Part shown: piece after piece, positions 1 to 8,361 of the stretch
How positions within the stretch are numbered: the first letter of the stretch is position 1
Layout: each line of letters opens with the position of its first letter
Assembly: GCA_002382445.1 (NCBI GenBank)
Contig: DGAQ01000024.1
Coordinates: forward strand, 35,083-99,082
DNA length: 64,000 bases
Origin: Porticoccaceae bacterium UBA4026
GTDB lineage: Bacteria; Pseudomonadota; Gammaproteobacteria; Pseudomonadales; Porticoccaceae
Direction of reading: 5' to 3'
Position numbers and translations under genes: made by a program
Notes under the pieces: model-generated
Database searches by the model: none
The model's input: the letters and a program-made list of their open reading frames with translations, nothing else
What the model was told of the DNA's origin: nothing

Positions 1-461
1 GGTTCGGAATGATTAAGACTGACCACATTTTATTTATTGCCTCTGGCGCCTTCCACCTGTCTAAGCCATCGGATCTTATTCCGGAATTGCAAGGCCGACT
101 GCCTATTAGAGTGGAGCTTAACGCCCTTACAGTCGGTGATCTTGAACGCATATTAACCGAACCCAAAGCATCTCTAACCAAGCAATACGTCGAACTAATG
201 TCCACCGAAGGTCTGTCTATTAAGTTCACCAAAGAAGGCATCCGGCGAATCGCTGAAATCGCTTTTGAGGTTAATGAGAGCACCGAAAATATCGGCGCAA
301 GACGTTTGCACACTATTTTAGAGCGCTTACTCGAAGAAATATCTTTCGATGCCTCAGACCTAGGCGCAAAGAATGAGTCCATCACAATCGATAGCGCATT
401 TGTTGAAAAGCATCTGGGTGAACTTGCCCGTGACGAAGACTTAACCCGCTTCATTTTGTAA
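1..461 (+). CDS. hslU: HslU ATPase, C-terminal part (gene cut by window start)
   Basis: C-terminal ~152 residues of the unfoldase subunit of the HslUV (ClpYQ) ATP-dependent cytoplasmic protease; the reading frame is open from base 3 and the gene begins outside the window. Visible family signatures are KTDHILFIASGAFH, the pore-side segment SDLIPELQGRLPIR, the sensor-2 region around ENIGARRLHTILERLLEEISFDA (read in pieces), and the C-terminal tail EDLTRFIL, which in this family inserts into HslV and activates the protease. The match to the Escherichia coli protein is close throughout. The peptidase gene hslV is expected just upstream, outside the window. No sign of damage in the visible part. 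Confidence 0.97.
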   Translation, partial: FGMIKTDHILFIASGAFHLSKPSDLIPELQGRLPIRVELNALTVGDLERILTEPKASLTKQYVELMSTEGLSIKFTKEGIRRIAEIAFEVNESTENIGARRLHTILERLLEEISFDASDLGAKNESITIDSAFVEKHLGELARDEDLTRFIL

Positions 462-490
462 CAGCATAAAGTCATAGAGAGTAACTAGAC

Positions 491-871
491 ATGCCCACGC
501 CAACCCGAATTCTGGTGACCGAGGCCAAAGATGCTATCAAATTGGAGTATGGATCTGACGGCCAACACGCGCTTCCAGCTGAATACTTAAGAGTATTCTC
601 CCCAAGTGCCGAGGTTAGAGGTCACGGTAAAGGACAGGAGATTTTGCAGTGTGGAAAACTCAATGTACTTATCAAATCCATAGAAAAGGCTGGTAATTAC
701 GCCATTCAAATTACCTTTAATGATGGCCACGATTCCGGAATTTTCTCATGGGATTATCTGTTCGAGCTAGGAGAAAACTATACCGATAACTGGATTGGCT
801 ATCTTGGCCGTCTCTATGCGGCTGGACAGTCTCGCGATCCCGAGACTCAGGTAGTCCGATTCTCCGATTAA
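491..871 (+). CDS. DUF971 / GBBH-like N-terminal domain protein
   Basis: 126-residue protein made only of the small domain found at the N-terminus of gamma-butyrobetaine hydroxylase (DUF971). Seen: LPAEYLRVFSPSAEVRGHG near residues 28-47 and the conserved aromatic block around FSWDYLFELG near residues 84-93. The oxygenase domain with its iron ligands is absent, so this is not an enzyme of carnitine synthesis. Proteins of this kind commonly sit next to hslUV in gammaproteobacteria, as here 29 bases after hslU. Role unknown; a link to iron-sulfur or metal handling has been suggested for related domains but nothing in this sequence proves it. Confidence 0.85.
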   Translation: MPTPTRILVTEAKDAIKLEYGSDGQHALPAEYLRVFSPSAEVRGHGKGQEILQCGKLNVLIKSIEKAGNYAIQITFNDGHDSGIFSWDYLFELGENYTDNWIGYLGRLYAAGQSRDPETQVVRFSD

Positions 872-1007
872 GTCCGATTATTCTCATCGGTTTGGTCTTA
901 TAGATCTAAGGGAGCCATAATACAGACTTCTTTTATAGCCTCCCTCATACCCAAACAGCGCAAGTAAAGTTACAATACTGACCCAGCAAATTTAGACTCT
1001 AAACGTC

Positions 1008-1754
1008 ATGGATCAAAAAACAACGCATTTTGGCTATAAAACTGTCAACGTTGAAGAAAAGGCCGGCAAAGTTGCTGACGTTTTTCACTCTGTCGCCAGT
1101 AATTATGATCTGATGAATGATCTAATGTCTGCCGGTGTGCATCGACTGTGGAAAAGAATGACCATCGAGATGTCAGGCGTTCGTCCTGGTAATAAGGTGC
1201 TGGATATCGCCGGTGGAACCGGGGACTTAGCGGCTAAATTCTCTCCTATCGTCGGTACAGAGGGCTATGTTGTCTTAGCGGATATAAACGACTCGATGCT
1301 TAAAGTGGGCCGCGATCGCCTTATGAATATAGGGGTCGTGGACAATGTTAAATTCTCCCAGGCCGATGCCCAATATCTACCTTTTCCAGATAACACCTTT
1401 GACATTGTTACTATTGCCTTCGGACTACGTAATGTGACCGATAAAGACTTAGCGCTGAAATCTATGCTGCGTGTTTTAAAACCAGGCGGACGATTGCTGA
1501 TACTAGAATTTTCAAAGCCAGGAAATCCGCTACTATCCAAAATTTACGACACCTATTCCTTTAACATACTGCCTAAGCTTGGCAAACTATTTGCCGATGA
1601 TGGCGATAGCTACCAATATCTAGCTGAATCTATAAGAATGCATCCAGATCAAAAAACTCTGATAAGTATGATGGATGACGCTGGATTTGCTAATACTGAT
1701 TTTCACAACATGACCGGCGGTGTGGTCGCCCTGCATCGTGGAGTGAAACCCTAG
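1008..1754 (+). CDS. ubiE: Ubiquinone/menaquinone C-methyltransferase UbiE
   Basis: SAM-dependent methyltransferase (248 residues, normal length) that adds the C-methyl group to the demethylated quinone ring in ubiquinone and, where present, menaquinone synthesis. The early family signature YDLMNDLMS is at residues 33-41, SAM-binding motif I VLDIAGGTGD at 64-73, and the later DNTFDIVTIAFGLRNVTD stretch carries the second UbiE signature. First gene of the ubiE-ubiJ-ubiB set: the stop is followed 2 bases later by ubiJ. The gene has its own 136-base upstream gap, so a promoter there is likely. Cytoplasmic, probably in a complex with the other Ubi proteins. Confidence 0.97.
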   Translation: MDQKTTHFGYKTVNVEEKAGKVADVFHSVASNYDLMNDLMSAGVHRLWKRMTIEMSGVRPGNKVLDIAGGTGDLAAKFSPIVGTEGYVVLADINDSMLKVGRDRLMNIGVVDNVKFSQADAQYLPFPDNTFDIVTIAFGLRNVTDKDLALKSMLRVLKPGGRLLILEFSKPGNPLLSKIYDTYSFNILPKLGKLFADDGDSYQYLAESIRMHPDQKTLISMMDDAGFANTDFHNMTGGVVALHRGVKP

Positions 1755-1756
1755 TC

Positions 1757-2401
1757 ATGCTGGCATCCATGAAGAAGAAAGCTCTAGAAGGGGTCGAGCG
1801 CCTTATCAATAAAGCCTTGGAATATGATCCTATATCCGCAAGAGCCCTGACTAATTTGGATGGTCAAATTATACTCATTGATAGCACTATGCCCCCGCTC
1901 TCAATTTCGATAGAACCTACAGACCAAGGGGTCAAACTCCATAGTGAGCGGCAAAAAGATAATGCTGTAACCGTTGAGGGAACCCTGGTCTCTATGGTCG
2001 GTGTGGCATTAAGTGCAAAAGATTCGATGTCTTTTGCTGGAACGGGAGTCAAAGTCAGTGGTAATTTAGAGACTCTGAATCAATTAAATAAGATTATCGG
2101 AAATTTAGAGGTTGATTGGGAAGGCGCGCTGGCTCAGCTAATTGGCGATTTACCCGCTCACCTATTTTGTAAAACCGTTCGTCACTCTGCCTCATTTAGA
2201 AAGGAAACGGCGGCCAGAGCAACTTCGGCAATCGTAGAGGTGGCACAGGAAGAATTCCGATTAACACCCAGTAAAAATGAATTTGATGCCAGAAGTCCCG
2301 AAATCAGACGTTTGTCCTCAGACATCGACCGTCTAACGGCCAGAATGAACAAGTTTGAGCTGAAAGTGCGCCAAAACCTATCAAGAAAGGCGACCTCTTG
2401 A
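1757..2401 (+). CDS. ubiJ: Ubiquinone biosynthesis accessory factor UbiJ (SCP2 domain)
   Basis: 214-residue lipid-binding accessory factor of ubiquinone synthesis. An SCP2-like domain covers roughly residues 15-115, and a charged helix ending RLSSDIDRLTARMNKFELKV near residues 184-203 looks like the coiled-coil tail seen in this family. UbiJ is not catalytic: it is thought to hold hydrophobic ubiquinone intermediates for the soluble Ubi complex. It sits between ubiE and ubiB as in E. coli (formerly yigP). Its stop codon overlaps the TTG start of ubiB in the string TTGA, suggesting translational coupling. Sequence identity in this family is low, so the position supports the call as much as the sequence. 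Confidence 0.9.
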   Translation: MLASMKKKALEGVERLINKALEYDPISARALTNLDGQIILIDSTMPPLSISIEPTDQGVKLHSERQKDNAVTVEGTLVSMVGVALSAKDSMSFAGTGVKVSGNLETLNQLNKIIGNLEVDWEGALAQLIGDLPAHLFCKTVRHSASFRKETAARATSAIVEVAQEEFRLTPSKNEFDARSPEIRRLSSDIDRLTARMNKFELKVRQNLSRKATS

Positions 2402-4014
2402 CTCGCTTACTACGTATCGGAAAAATCATCAAAATCGTCGGCAAATACCGACTAGACCAGTTGTTAAATAAGCAATTATTACCCCTGGGGGCGCGTCTTT
2501 TGCTTGCTCCTGTCGTTCTGTTTGGATCAGCCAAAGGAACTCGCGGCGAGAGATTACGTAAGTCGTTAGAGGAGCTAGGTCCTATTTTCGTCAAATTTGG
2601 TCAGTTACTCTCTACAAGACCAGACTTAGTGCCTGAAGACATCAGTAAAGAGTTATCCATCCTTCAAGATAAGGTGCCGCCATTTTCTTCTGAGCTATTT
2701 AAGGAAAATATTGAGACTGCTCTGGGCGGTAAAGTAGATGACCTTTTTCACAGTTTTGAAAAAGATCCTTTAGCCTCTGCATCGGTAGCCCAGGTGCATG
2801 GTGCCGTATTAAAAGATGGACAAAGAGTCGTAATAAAGGCTATCCGCCCTGATATTGAGAAAACTATTCGAAAAGATTTGGCGCTGCTCTATACCCTGGC
2901 AAGATTAGTCCTAAAATATAGCGTAGACGGCCCGAGGCTTCACCCTGTTGAGGTCGTCAAAGACTATGAGTCGGTGATTATTGAAGAATTGAACCTGCAG
3001 TCTGAAGGCGCCAATGCCTCATTACTGCGCCACAACTTTGCTGACTCCCCGTTGTTGCATGTCCCCGAAATACACTGGCCCTACTCCACTAAAGACGTGT
3101 TGGTAATGGAAAGAATCCAAGGGATTCCTGTTACCGATATAGCCAAGCTAAAGTCCTCTGGCGTTGATTTCAAGCTTTTGGCCGAGCGAGGTGTAGAAAT
3201 ATTCTTTACTCAGGTCTTCGAGCATAATTTTTTCCACGCAGACATGCATCCGGGCAATATTTTTGTCGACGCAAGCGACCCCGCATCACCCAGTTACATT
3301 GCCGTAGACTGCGCGATCATGGGCTCTCTCTCTAGCGAAGACCAGTTCTATATGGCGCGAAATCTACTCGCTATATTTCAAAGAGACTATCGATTGGTGG
3401 CCGAATTGCACATTCGCTCTGGATGGGTTCCCAAAAATACCCCAATAAACGAATTTACCGGCGCGATACGATCCGTCTGCGAACCCATTTTTCAACGGCC
3501 CCTGAGCGAAATCTCTCTCGGTCATATGCTTATAGATCTATTTGCCACGGCGCGACGTTTTGATATGGAAGTTCAACCCTCCTTGGTTTTATTACAAAAA
3601 ACATTACTCAACATCGAGGGACTTGGTCGTCAGCTATACCCTGACCTTGATCTTTGGCAGACAGCACAGCCCTATTTAGAAAAATGGTTAAAAGACCGTT
3701 ATTCACCAAAAAGTATGCTGAAACAGTTTCAGCGTTATGTGCCCGATTGGCTGGAACATCTCCCCGAAATACCACCGATGATATTCCAAGCTCTCAAGGC
3801 AGCCCAATTGAACAGCAATCAGGCGACATCTGAGGGCTCTGCTGTGGTTAAAACGGCGTCTTGGCGCTCCAAATACTTGACTATTATTGGCAGTGTAGCC
3901 CTTGCGGCTGCGGCAGGACTTGCGTTGCCCCTATGGACTGGATCTCTTACTCATCTCTCAACAATGAGTGGAATTCTTGCTGGTGTAGGGCTGCTCATTC
4001 TAGCCCTGCGCTAG
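2398..4014 (+). CDS. ubiB: Ubiquinone biosynthesis ATPase-like kinase UbiB (TTG start)
   Basis: 538-residue member of the ABC1/ADCK/UbiB atypical kinase family, needed for ubiquinone synthesis, probably by helping extract membrane-bound intermediates. Seen: the family KxGQ signature as KFGQ at residues 66-69, the alanine-rich nucleotide loop ASASVAQVH near 126-134, the lysine in VVIKAIRP near 147, and the catalytic-loop equivalent HADMHPGNIFVD near 280. The last ~40 residues form hydrophobic segments, the usual C-terminal membrane anchor. The start is TTG at 2398, inside the ubiJ stop; MTRLLRIGKIIK matches the family N-terminus and no better start exists. Third gene of the ubiE-ubiJ-ubiB unit. 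Confidence 0.96.
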   Translation: MTRLLRIGKIIKIVGKYRLDQLLNKQLLPLGARLLLAPVVLFGSAKGTRGERLRKSLEELGPIFVKFGQLLSTRPDLVPEDISKELSILQDKVPPFSSELFKENIETALGGKVDDLFHSFEKDPLASASVAQVHGAVLKDGQRVVIKAIRPDIEKTIRKDLALLYTLARLVLKYSVDGPRLHPVEVVKDYESVIIEELNLQSEGANASLLRHNFADSPLLHVPEIHWPYSTKDVLVMERIQGIPVTDIAKLKSSGVDFKLLAERGVEIFFTQVFEHNFFHADMHPGNIFVDASDPASPSYIAVDCAIMGSLSSEDQFYMARNLLAIFQRDYRLVAELHIRSGWVPKNTPINEFTGAIRSVCEPIFQRPLSEISLGHMLIDLFATARRFDMEVQPSLVLLQKTLLNIEGLGRQLYPDLDLWQTAQPYLEKWLKDRYSPKSMLKQFQRYVPDWLEHLPEIPPMIFQALKAAQLNSNQATSEGSAVVKTASWRSKYLTIIGSVALAAAAGLALPLWTGSLTHLSTMSGILAGVGLLILALR

Positions 4015-4087
4015 TTGTCACTTTAGTTCACGCCCAACAACTGCCATAATTAGGGGATAATTCCTTTTTATTGATTGGTAATAGTCA

Positions 4088-4465
4088 ATGAGCTACAGCG
4101 ATGACATTAGTTGGAATAGCGACGGATTGATACCCGCTATCGCCCAAGACGCCGACACAGGTCGAATATTGATGGTCGCCTGGATGAATCGCGAGTCCTT
4201 AAGGCTCACCGTTGAAGAAAACAGGGCTGTTTATTGGTCTCGTTCGAGGCAGAAATTGTGGCGTAAAGGCGAAGAGTCGGGTCACGAGCAGCGATTACTA
4301 GAACTTCGATTGGACTGTGACAATGATGTGATTATACTCAAGGTCAAGCAAATTGGTGGACTAGCCTGTCATACGGGCAGAACCTCTTGTTTTTACCGCG
4401 TACTACGCGATGGGCAGTGGCAAATAGTCGATAAAGTAATTAAAGATCCAAAGGATATTTATTAA
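4088..4465 (+). CDS. hisI: Phosphoribosyl-AMP cyclohydrolase
   Basis: 125-residue HisI enzyme of histidine synthesis, opening the adenine ring of phosphoribosyl-AMP. It is the stand-alone form, not the HisIE fusion of enterics. Diagnostic block near residues 76-105: DCDNDVIILKVKQIGG, then ACHTGRTSCFYR, which holds the metal-binding Asp and Cys residues; MVAWMNRESL and VYWSRSRQKLWRKGE lie before it. The TAA stop overlaps the hisE ATG (TAATG), so the two are translationally coupled. The pair sits between ubiB and tatA, a common arrangement in pseudomonads and relatives. Confidence 0.96.
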   Translation: MSYSDDISWNSDGLIPAIAQDADTGRILMVAWMNRESLRLTVEENRAVYWSRSRQKLWRKGEESGHEQRLLELRLDCDNDVIILKVKQIGGLACHTGRTSCFYRVLRDGQWQIVDKVIKDPKDIY

Positions 4466-4803
4466 TGAGTGATTCAGTCTTAAATACCCTGTGCCAAGTG
4501 ATAGAGCAGCGTAAAAATGCTTCCGCTGATAGCTCTTATGTTGCTAGCTTACATAAAGGAGGCCTTAATAAAATACTCGAAAAAGTCGGTGAAGAGTCCA
4601 TAGAAACTATATTGGCTGCCAAAGACGCAGCGCAGAGCGGCAACAATGAAAAATTGATCTACGAAACGGCTGATTTATGGTTTCACTCCCTAGTGATGTT
4701 ATCCAGCTTGGGGGAAAATGCTGAATCTGTCCTAACTGAACTACAACGAAGATTTAACTTATCCGGCCTTGAAGAAAAGGCTCAACGCACTAAACACAAA
4801 TAG
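4465..4803 (+). CDS. hisE: Phosphoribosyl-ATP pyrophosphatase
   Basis: 112-residue MazG-fold HisE enzyme that hydrolyses phosphoribosyl-ATP to phosphoribosyl-AMP, the step before HisI. Family blocks SSYVASLHKGGLNKILEKVG and EESIETILAAKD, then YETADLWFHSLVML with the acidic metal-binding residues, are all present. Start ATG overlaps the hisI stop by one base. It is followed 15 bases later by tatA, so hisI-hisE-tatABC may be one transcript. Confidence 0.95.
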   Translation: MSDSVLNTLCQVIEQRKNASADSSYVASLHKGGLNKILEKVGEESIETILAAKDAAQSGNNEKLIYETADLWFHSLVMLSSLGENAESVLTELQRRFNLSGLEEKAQRTKHK

Positions 4804-4818
4804 AACTGGAGATACGTG

Positions 4819-5028
4819 ATGGGTTTTGGATGGCAAGAGTTACTAATTATTTTAGTTATAGTGGCGCTGATTTTTGGTACGAAAAAACTACGAAATATTG
4901 GCTCTGATCTAGGGGGCGCAATTAAAGGGTTTAAAGACTCGGTATCTACTGATCCCGTGGACCCAGAAGAGACTGAGTCACTTGAAAAGTCTGAAGAACA
5001 TACTGAGTCCTCTGAGAAAAAAGACTAA
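4819..5028 (+). CDS. tatA: Sec-independent translocase subunit TatA
   Basis: 69-residue pore-forming subunit of the twin-arginine translocase, which exports folded proteins across the inner membrane. One N-terminal membrane helix (WQELLIILVIVALIFGTKKL), the conserved FGTKKLRNIGSDLGGAIKGFK amphipathic region and a charged acidic tail. A GTG three bases earlier (4816) is possible, but the GGAG at 4808-4811 is better spaced for the ATG at 4819. First gene of tatABC. Confidence 0.96.
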   Translation: MGFGWQELLIILVIVALIFGTKKLRNIGSDLGGAIKGFKDSVSTDPVDPEETESLEKSEEHTESSEKKD

Positions 5029-5063
5029 ACTAAATTCATTTTAAAAAGCGCTGATTTACGCCT

Positions 5064-5357
5064 ATGTTTGATATCGGCTTTTCTGAAATTATGGTAGTGG
5101 CTGTGATTAGTCTTATCATTATGGGCCCTGAGAGACTTCCTGAAACTGTCCGTACCTTAAGCCTATGGCTTGGTCGATTGCGTCAATTTGTCTCTAGTGC
5201 CCGTGCAGAAATCGAAGACGAGGTTGGTATGGATGAAATTCGTCGCCAATTGCGCAACGAACAAATCATGCGTGACTTAGAAAAGGGCAAAGATCAGCTA
5301 AATGCTTTAGCTAAGGATGTCACTGACATTAGTCGTATTGAGAGTAAAGATGACTGA
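5064..5357 (+). CDS. tatB: Sec-independent translocase subunit TatB
   Basis: 97-residue TatB, which with TatC forms the receptor for twin-arginine signal peptides. N-terminal helix with the family start MFDIGFSEIMVVAVISLIIMGPERLPE, which separates it from TatA by the GPERLP motif, followed by a long amphipathic charged helix. It is shorter than the enteric protein (about 170 residues), lacking most of the flexible tail, as in many marine gammaproteobacteria. Its end overlaps tatC by 8 bases. Confidence 0.95.
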   Translation: MFDIGFSEIMVVAVISLIIMGPERLPETVRTLSLWLGRLRQFVSSARAEIEDEVGMDEIRRQLRNEQIMRDLEKGKDQLNALAKDVTDISRIESKDD

Positions 5358-6090
5358 CAAAGAAGCCCTAGACAGTCAGCCATTTATGTCTCATTTGATC
5401 GAGTTCCGAGATCGCGCACTGCGCTCGTTAGCCGCTGTACTCGTTATTTTTGCTGGTTTGTTTTCTTATAGTAACGAACTTTATCTCTATGTCTCAAAGC
5501 CCATTCGGGCCTATCTGCCCGACAACTTAAGCATGATCGCAACCGAGGTGGCCTCACCCTTTTTGACGCCCTTCAAGCTGACGCTGGTTCTGTCGATGTT
5601 TGCGGCCATGCCCTACATCCTGTATCAAGTTTGGGCATTTTTAGCGCCCGGTCTGTATAAAAGAGAGAAGAAGATCGTTCTACCATTATTTTTCTCCAGC
5701 GTGTTTCTTTTTTATGCTGGTATGGCATTTGCTTACTACGTAGTCTTCCCGTTGGTGTTCATGTTCTTTGTCGGTATGGCCCCTGAAGGTATTAGCATCA
5801 TGCCGGATATACGGAGTTATCTGGACTTTGTTCTTAAGCTATTTTTTGCTTTTGGCATCAGTTTTGAGATACCGATAGCGGTAGTAATACTGTCTTGGAT
5901 GGGCGCTGTTGATCCGAATGAGTTGGCCAAAAAACGACCTTACGTGTTTGTACTCTGCTTTGTCCTCGGCATGCTGCTAACACCCCCAGATATTATTTCC
6001 CAAACCTTACTGGCTATACCTATGTGGCTGCTATTTGAAATCGGTATATTCTTCGGCCGAATGGTTTGGTCAAAAAAAGACGCGACCTAA
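5350..6090 (+). CDS. tatC: Sec-independent translocase subunit TatC
   Basis: 246-residue polytopic core of the Tat translocase with six membrane helices. Signatures: SHLIEFRDRALRS near residues 12-24 (cytoplasmic N-terminal signal-peptide contact), SPFLTPFKLTL, FLAPGLYKREKK, and GMLLTPPDIISQTLLAIPMW near the end. The frame is open upstream to an ATG at 5317, but the N-terminus starting at 5350 (MTDKEALDSQPFMSHL) fits the family and has GAGAG upstream, so I use that start. The 8-base overlap with tatB suggests coupled translation. Confidence 0.95.
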   Translation: MTDKEALDSQPFMSHLIEFRDRALRSLAAVLVIFAGLFSYSNELYLYVSKPIRAYLPDNLSMIATEVASPFLTPFKLTLVLSMFAAMPYILYQVWAFLAPGLYKREKKIVLPLFFSSVFLFYAGMAFAYYVVFPLVFMFFVGMAPEGISIMPDIRSYLDFVLKLFFAFGISFEIPIAVVILSWMGAVDPNELAKKRPYVFVLCFVLGMLLTPPDIISQTLLAIPMWLLFEIGIFFGRMVWSKKDAT

Positions 6091-6094
6091 ATTG

Positions 6095-7057
6095 TCAGTA
6101 AAACAATCCATTTCTGATCGCGGCGTAATGCGTCTCTCGAGCGAAACACGATATCTGCGCATCCGGCACGTAAAATTCGAAAGCATGAAAGCCACCATTA
6201 AATACTTTTAGCTGAGAGGTCACGCCGGCTGCATTAAGGCGCTCAGAGTAATCTCGATTCTCATCAACAAATAGGTCCACCGAACCAACACCGATATAAG
6301 CAGAGGGTAATCCATGCAGATCACTAGCGTGGGTTGGTGCCGCGTATTTGGACGCGGGGAAAGCTTGTCTTTCTGAAGAATCACTTCTAGCGAGATAATG
6401 CATCCAACCCTGTAGATTGGAATTGCGATTCCAAATCCGTTTGTCGGTTATGGAATAGCTAGAATCAGAGGTGCTAGTGTTATCAATCATGGGACATAGC
6501 AGTGCTTGAAAAATGACGGGCACCTCAACTTTATCCCTCGCCATTAAAGCCAATGCCGCGGCTAAGCCGCCACCGGCACTAATGCCGCCGACTCCGATAC
6601 GAGAGCGATCTACCGACAATAGCTTGGAGTTGTTAGCCACCCACAACAAAGCGGCATAACAATCATTTAAGGGGGCCGGGAATGGATATTCTGGCGCTAA
6701 CCGATAGTCTACCGACACCACCACACAGCCTACCGAATCGGTCATTCGCCTGACCCAATAATCATCGCCCTCCATACTCCCAAAACAGAATCCACCTCCA
6801 TGAATCCATAATAGTACCGGAAGTTCTTCCGTTTGATTGCCGGGGCGGTAAACTCTCACAGGGATGGCCTGTGCATCAATCTGCGGAACCTTATAATCCA
6901 TGCTTGTCACATTTGATAGGGGGGGTAATATAGCCGCAATAGCCTTTGACCGCTGCAATGAGAGCTCTCGAGTCAGAGCTAAATTCGCCCAAATATCTAT
7001 CTCTGGAATTGCCTCTAAGGCAGCAGCCAGTTCTTGGTCTAGTAAATCTACATTCAT
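6095..7057 (-). CDS. Alpha/beta hydrolase, hormone-sensitive lipase-type esterase
   Basis: 320-residue esterase or lipase of the alpha/beta hydrolase-3 (hormone-sensitive lipase) family. Oxyanion-hole motif HGGG at residues 86-89; nucleophile elbow GGISAGG with the likely catalytic Ser near 160; a late DLFVDEN aspartate and GGFHAFE histidine complete the triad. No signal peptide, so probably cytoplasmic. It faces tatC convergently with only 4 bases between. Natural substrate unknown; short-chain carboxyl esters are usual for the family. Confidence 0.88.
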   Translation of the reverse strand: MNVDLLDQELAAALEAIPEIDIWANLALTRELSLQRSKAIAAILPPLSNVTSMDYKVPQIDAQAIPVRVYRPGNQTEELPVLLWIHGGGFCFGSMEGDDYWVRRMTDSVGCVVVSVDYRLAPEYPFPAPLNDCYAALLWVANNSKLLSVDRSRIGVGGISAGGGLAAALALMARDKVEVPVIFQALLCPMIDNTSTSDSSYSITDKRIWNRNSNLQGWMHYLARSDSSERQAFPASKYAAPTHASDLHGLPSAYIGVGSVDLFVDENRDYSERLNAAGVTSQLKVFNGGFHAFEFYVPDAQISCFARETHYAAIRNGLFY

Positions 7058-7122
7058 AATTATCTCAAGGAGTGTCTCAATTATGTCTCATTGATTGAGG
7101 CGGTATTGGTGCCGCATCGACA

Positions 7123-7515
7123 TTAACGGTTATAACTAACTTCACCGCCAAGATAAAGCCACCGACCGTCTATTAAACTAAATATCGACCTTTCATGCAT
7201 GACAGAATTCACCCCCTTAACCTGATAGATCGACTTAAATTCTACCCAACCATCGGGACCCTTAGATCCAGATCCAAGAATTTCAAGAGATAGCCACTGT
7301 TGGGTCCGTTTTGACAGTTCAGCAGCGGTCATGCCTGAGGACATAGGAGGAAACCAGGTCTTTAGCAGATACTCGCCATAGCCTCCCAAAGCATAGGCGC
7401 TATAGCGCGACCGCATGAGTTCTTCAGGACTCGAAGCAATTGCTGTGCCTTTTAAGTACGGCTCACAGCATTGCAAAAAAGGTATTTTTTTACCACAGAG
7501 ACACTGATTATTCAT
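7123..7515 (-). CDS. YchJ-type protein, SEC-C motif plus NTF2-like domain (UPF0225)
   Basis: 130-residue protein of the UPF0225 (YchJ) family. It begins with a zinc-type SEC-C motif, CLCGKKIPFLQCC at residues 5-17, then the PEELMRSRYSAYALG helix and a small alpha+beta domain of the NTF2-like fold ending in a strand motif WLYLGGE. Function is not established; the SEC-C motif suggests zinc binding and contact with protein or nucleic acid. Divergent from yajQ with 67 bases between starts. Confidence 0.85.
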   Translation of the reverse strand: MNNQCLCGKKIPFLQCCEPYLKGTAIASSPEELMRSRYSAYALGGYGEYLLKTWFPPMSSGMTAAELSKRTQQWLSLEILGSGSKGPDGWVEFKSIYQVKGVNSVMHERSIFSLIDGRWLYLGGEVSYNR

Positions 7516-7582
7516 TTAGGTAGTTTGACCGATAGTATTTGGTTTAAAATGATACCTTAAATTATTATTTAGGAGTCAAAAG

Positions 7583-8068
7583 ATGCCCAGTTTAGATATT
7601 GTTTCAGAAGTCGACAACGCTGAGGTCCTCAATGCGACTCAAAATGCCGCGAGAGAGTTAACTACTCGGTTTGATTTTCGCGGCGTTGATGCAAGCATTA
7701 CCTTCGCCAATGAAATCGTTACCTTAAAGGCCGAAGCGGACTTTCAATGCCAACAACTACTAGATATTTTTGCAACTGAGTTGGTTAAACGCAAAATTGA
7801 TCCCACGATCATCCAGTATGACGATAAGGCATTTCATAGCGGTAAAACGTTTTCACTTAATGTAACCTTTAAACAGGGCATCGCCGCTGACGTCGCGAAG
7901 AAAATCGTCAAACTGATCAAAGAAAAAAAACTTAAAGTCCAAGCCCAGGTTCAAGGCGATGAAGTGAGAGTAACAGGCAAGAAACGCGACGATTTGCAGG
8001 CCGTGATGGCGACAGTACGGGGAGCCGAATTAGGCCAGCCATTTCAGTTCAAGAACTTTCGCGACTAA
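7583..8068 (+). CDS. yajQ: YajQ-family nucleotide-binding protein
   Basis: 161-residue member of the YajQ family (UPF0234), made of two RNP-like half-domains. The N-terminus MPSLDIVSEVDNAEVLNATQ and TRFDFRG, and the C-terminus VRVTGKKRDDLQAVM with the QPFQFKNFRD end, are diagnostic. Some homologues bind cyclic di-GMP and act with transcription regulators; others were reported to bind nucleotides or tRNA, so the role here is open. A clear AGGAG lies at 7571-7575. Monocistronic in this window. Confidence 0.94.
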   Translation: MPSLDIVSEVDNAEVLNATQNAARELTTRFDFRGVDASITFANEIVTLKAEADFQCQQLLDIFATELVKRKIDPTIIQYDDKAFHSGKTFSLNVTFKQGIAADVAKKIVKLIKEKKLKVQAQVQGDEVRVTGKKRDDLQAVMATVRGAELGQPFQFKNFRD

Positions 8069-8093
8069 CCACTGAGTTAATTGTCACTCACTC

Positions 8094-8124
8094 GCGGTGG
8101 CGAAAGCCTTAATTACTCCACCGC
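8094..8124. terminator. Possible stem-loop between yajQ and the small convergent ORF
   Basis: GCGGTGG (8094-8100) and CCACCGC (8118-8124) are perfect inverted repeats 17 bases apart, with a small GGC-GAAA-GCC hairpin inside. It lies 26 bases after the yajQ stop. No T-run follows on either strand, so a role as intrinsic terminator is weakly supported. Confidence 0.3.
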
Positions 8125-8153
8125 TACCGACTTGAATAAAACAGTGATTTGAA

Positions 8154-8324
8154 TTAATCCTTGTCTTCGGGAAAGAGATATCCAGCAATAGTCATGCCTA
8201 CTCCAATTGCTATCATTAACCATTCTTTTCTTCCTATATCATTCAGGCACTCTCTAACTGAAGCATAACTTCTCCTAAATCTAACGGATTTGACGCATTC
8301 CTCTAAAGTGCAATTTCCCCGCAC
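8154..8324 (-). CDS. Possible 56-residue single-span membrane protein (GTG start)
   Basis: Unrecognised small ORF, 38 bases downstream of msrB on the same strand. From the GTG at 8324 it reads MRGNCTLEECVKSVRFRRSY, then ASVRECLNDIGRKEW, then a hydrophobic segment LMIAIGVGMTIAGYLF (about residues 36-51) and the acidic end PEDKD. The layout (basic, cysteine-containing soluble half, one membrane helix, short acidic tail) looks like a real small membrane protein rather than chance. A purine-rich GGGAGAGG runs right up to the GTG. The frame is open further up to a TGA without a clear ATG, so the start is uncertain. It could be the last gene of the thiamine/msrB unit. No function can be given. Confidence 0.4.
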   Translation of the reverse strand: MRGNCTLEECVKSVRFRRSYASVRECLNDIGRKEWLMIAIGVGMTIAGYLFPEDKD

Positions 8325-8361
8325 CCTCTCCCTAATTTCAAAGGGTTTTACTCAGTGAAGA

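Noticed and set aside
880..1007. Hairpin AGGGAG...CTCCCT between DUF971 gene and ubiE
   Set aside because: Short arms, a long loop and no T-run; too weak to call a terminator.
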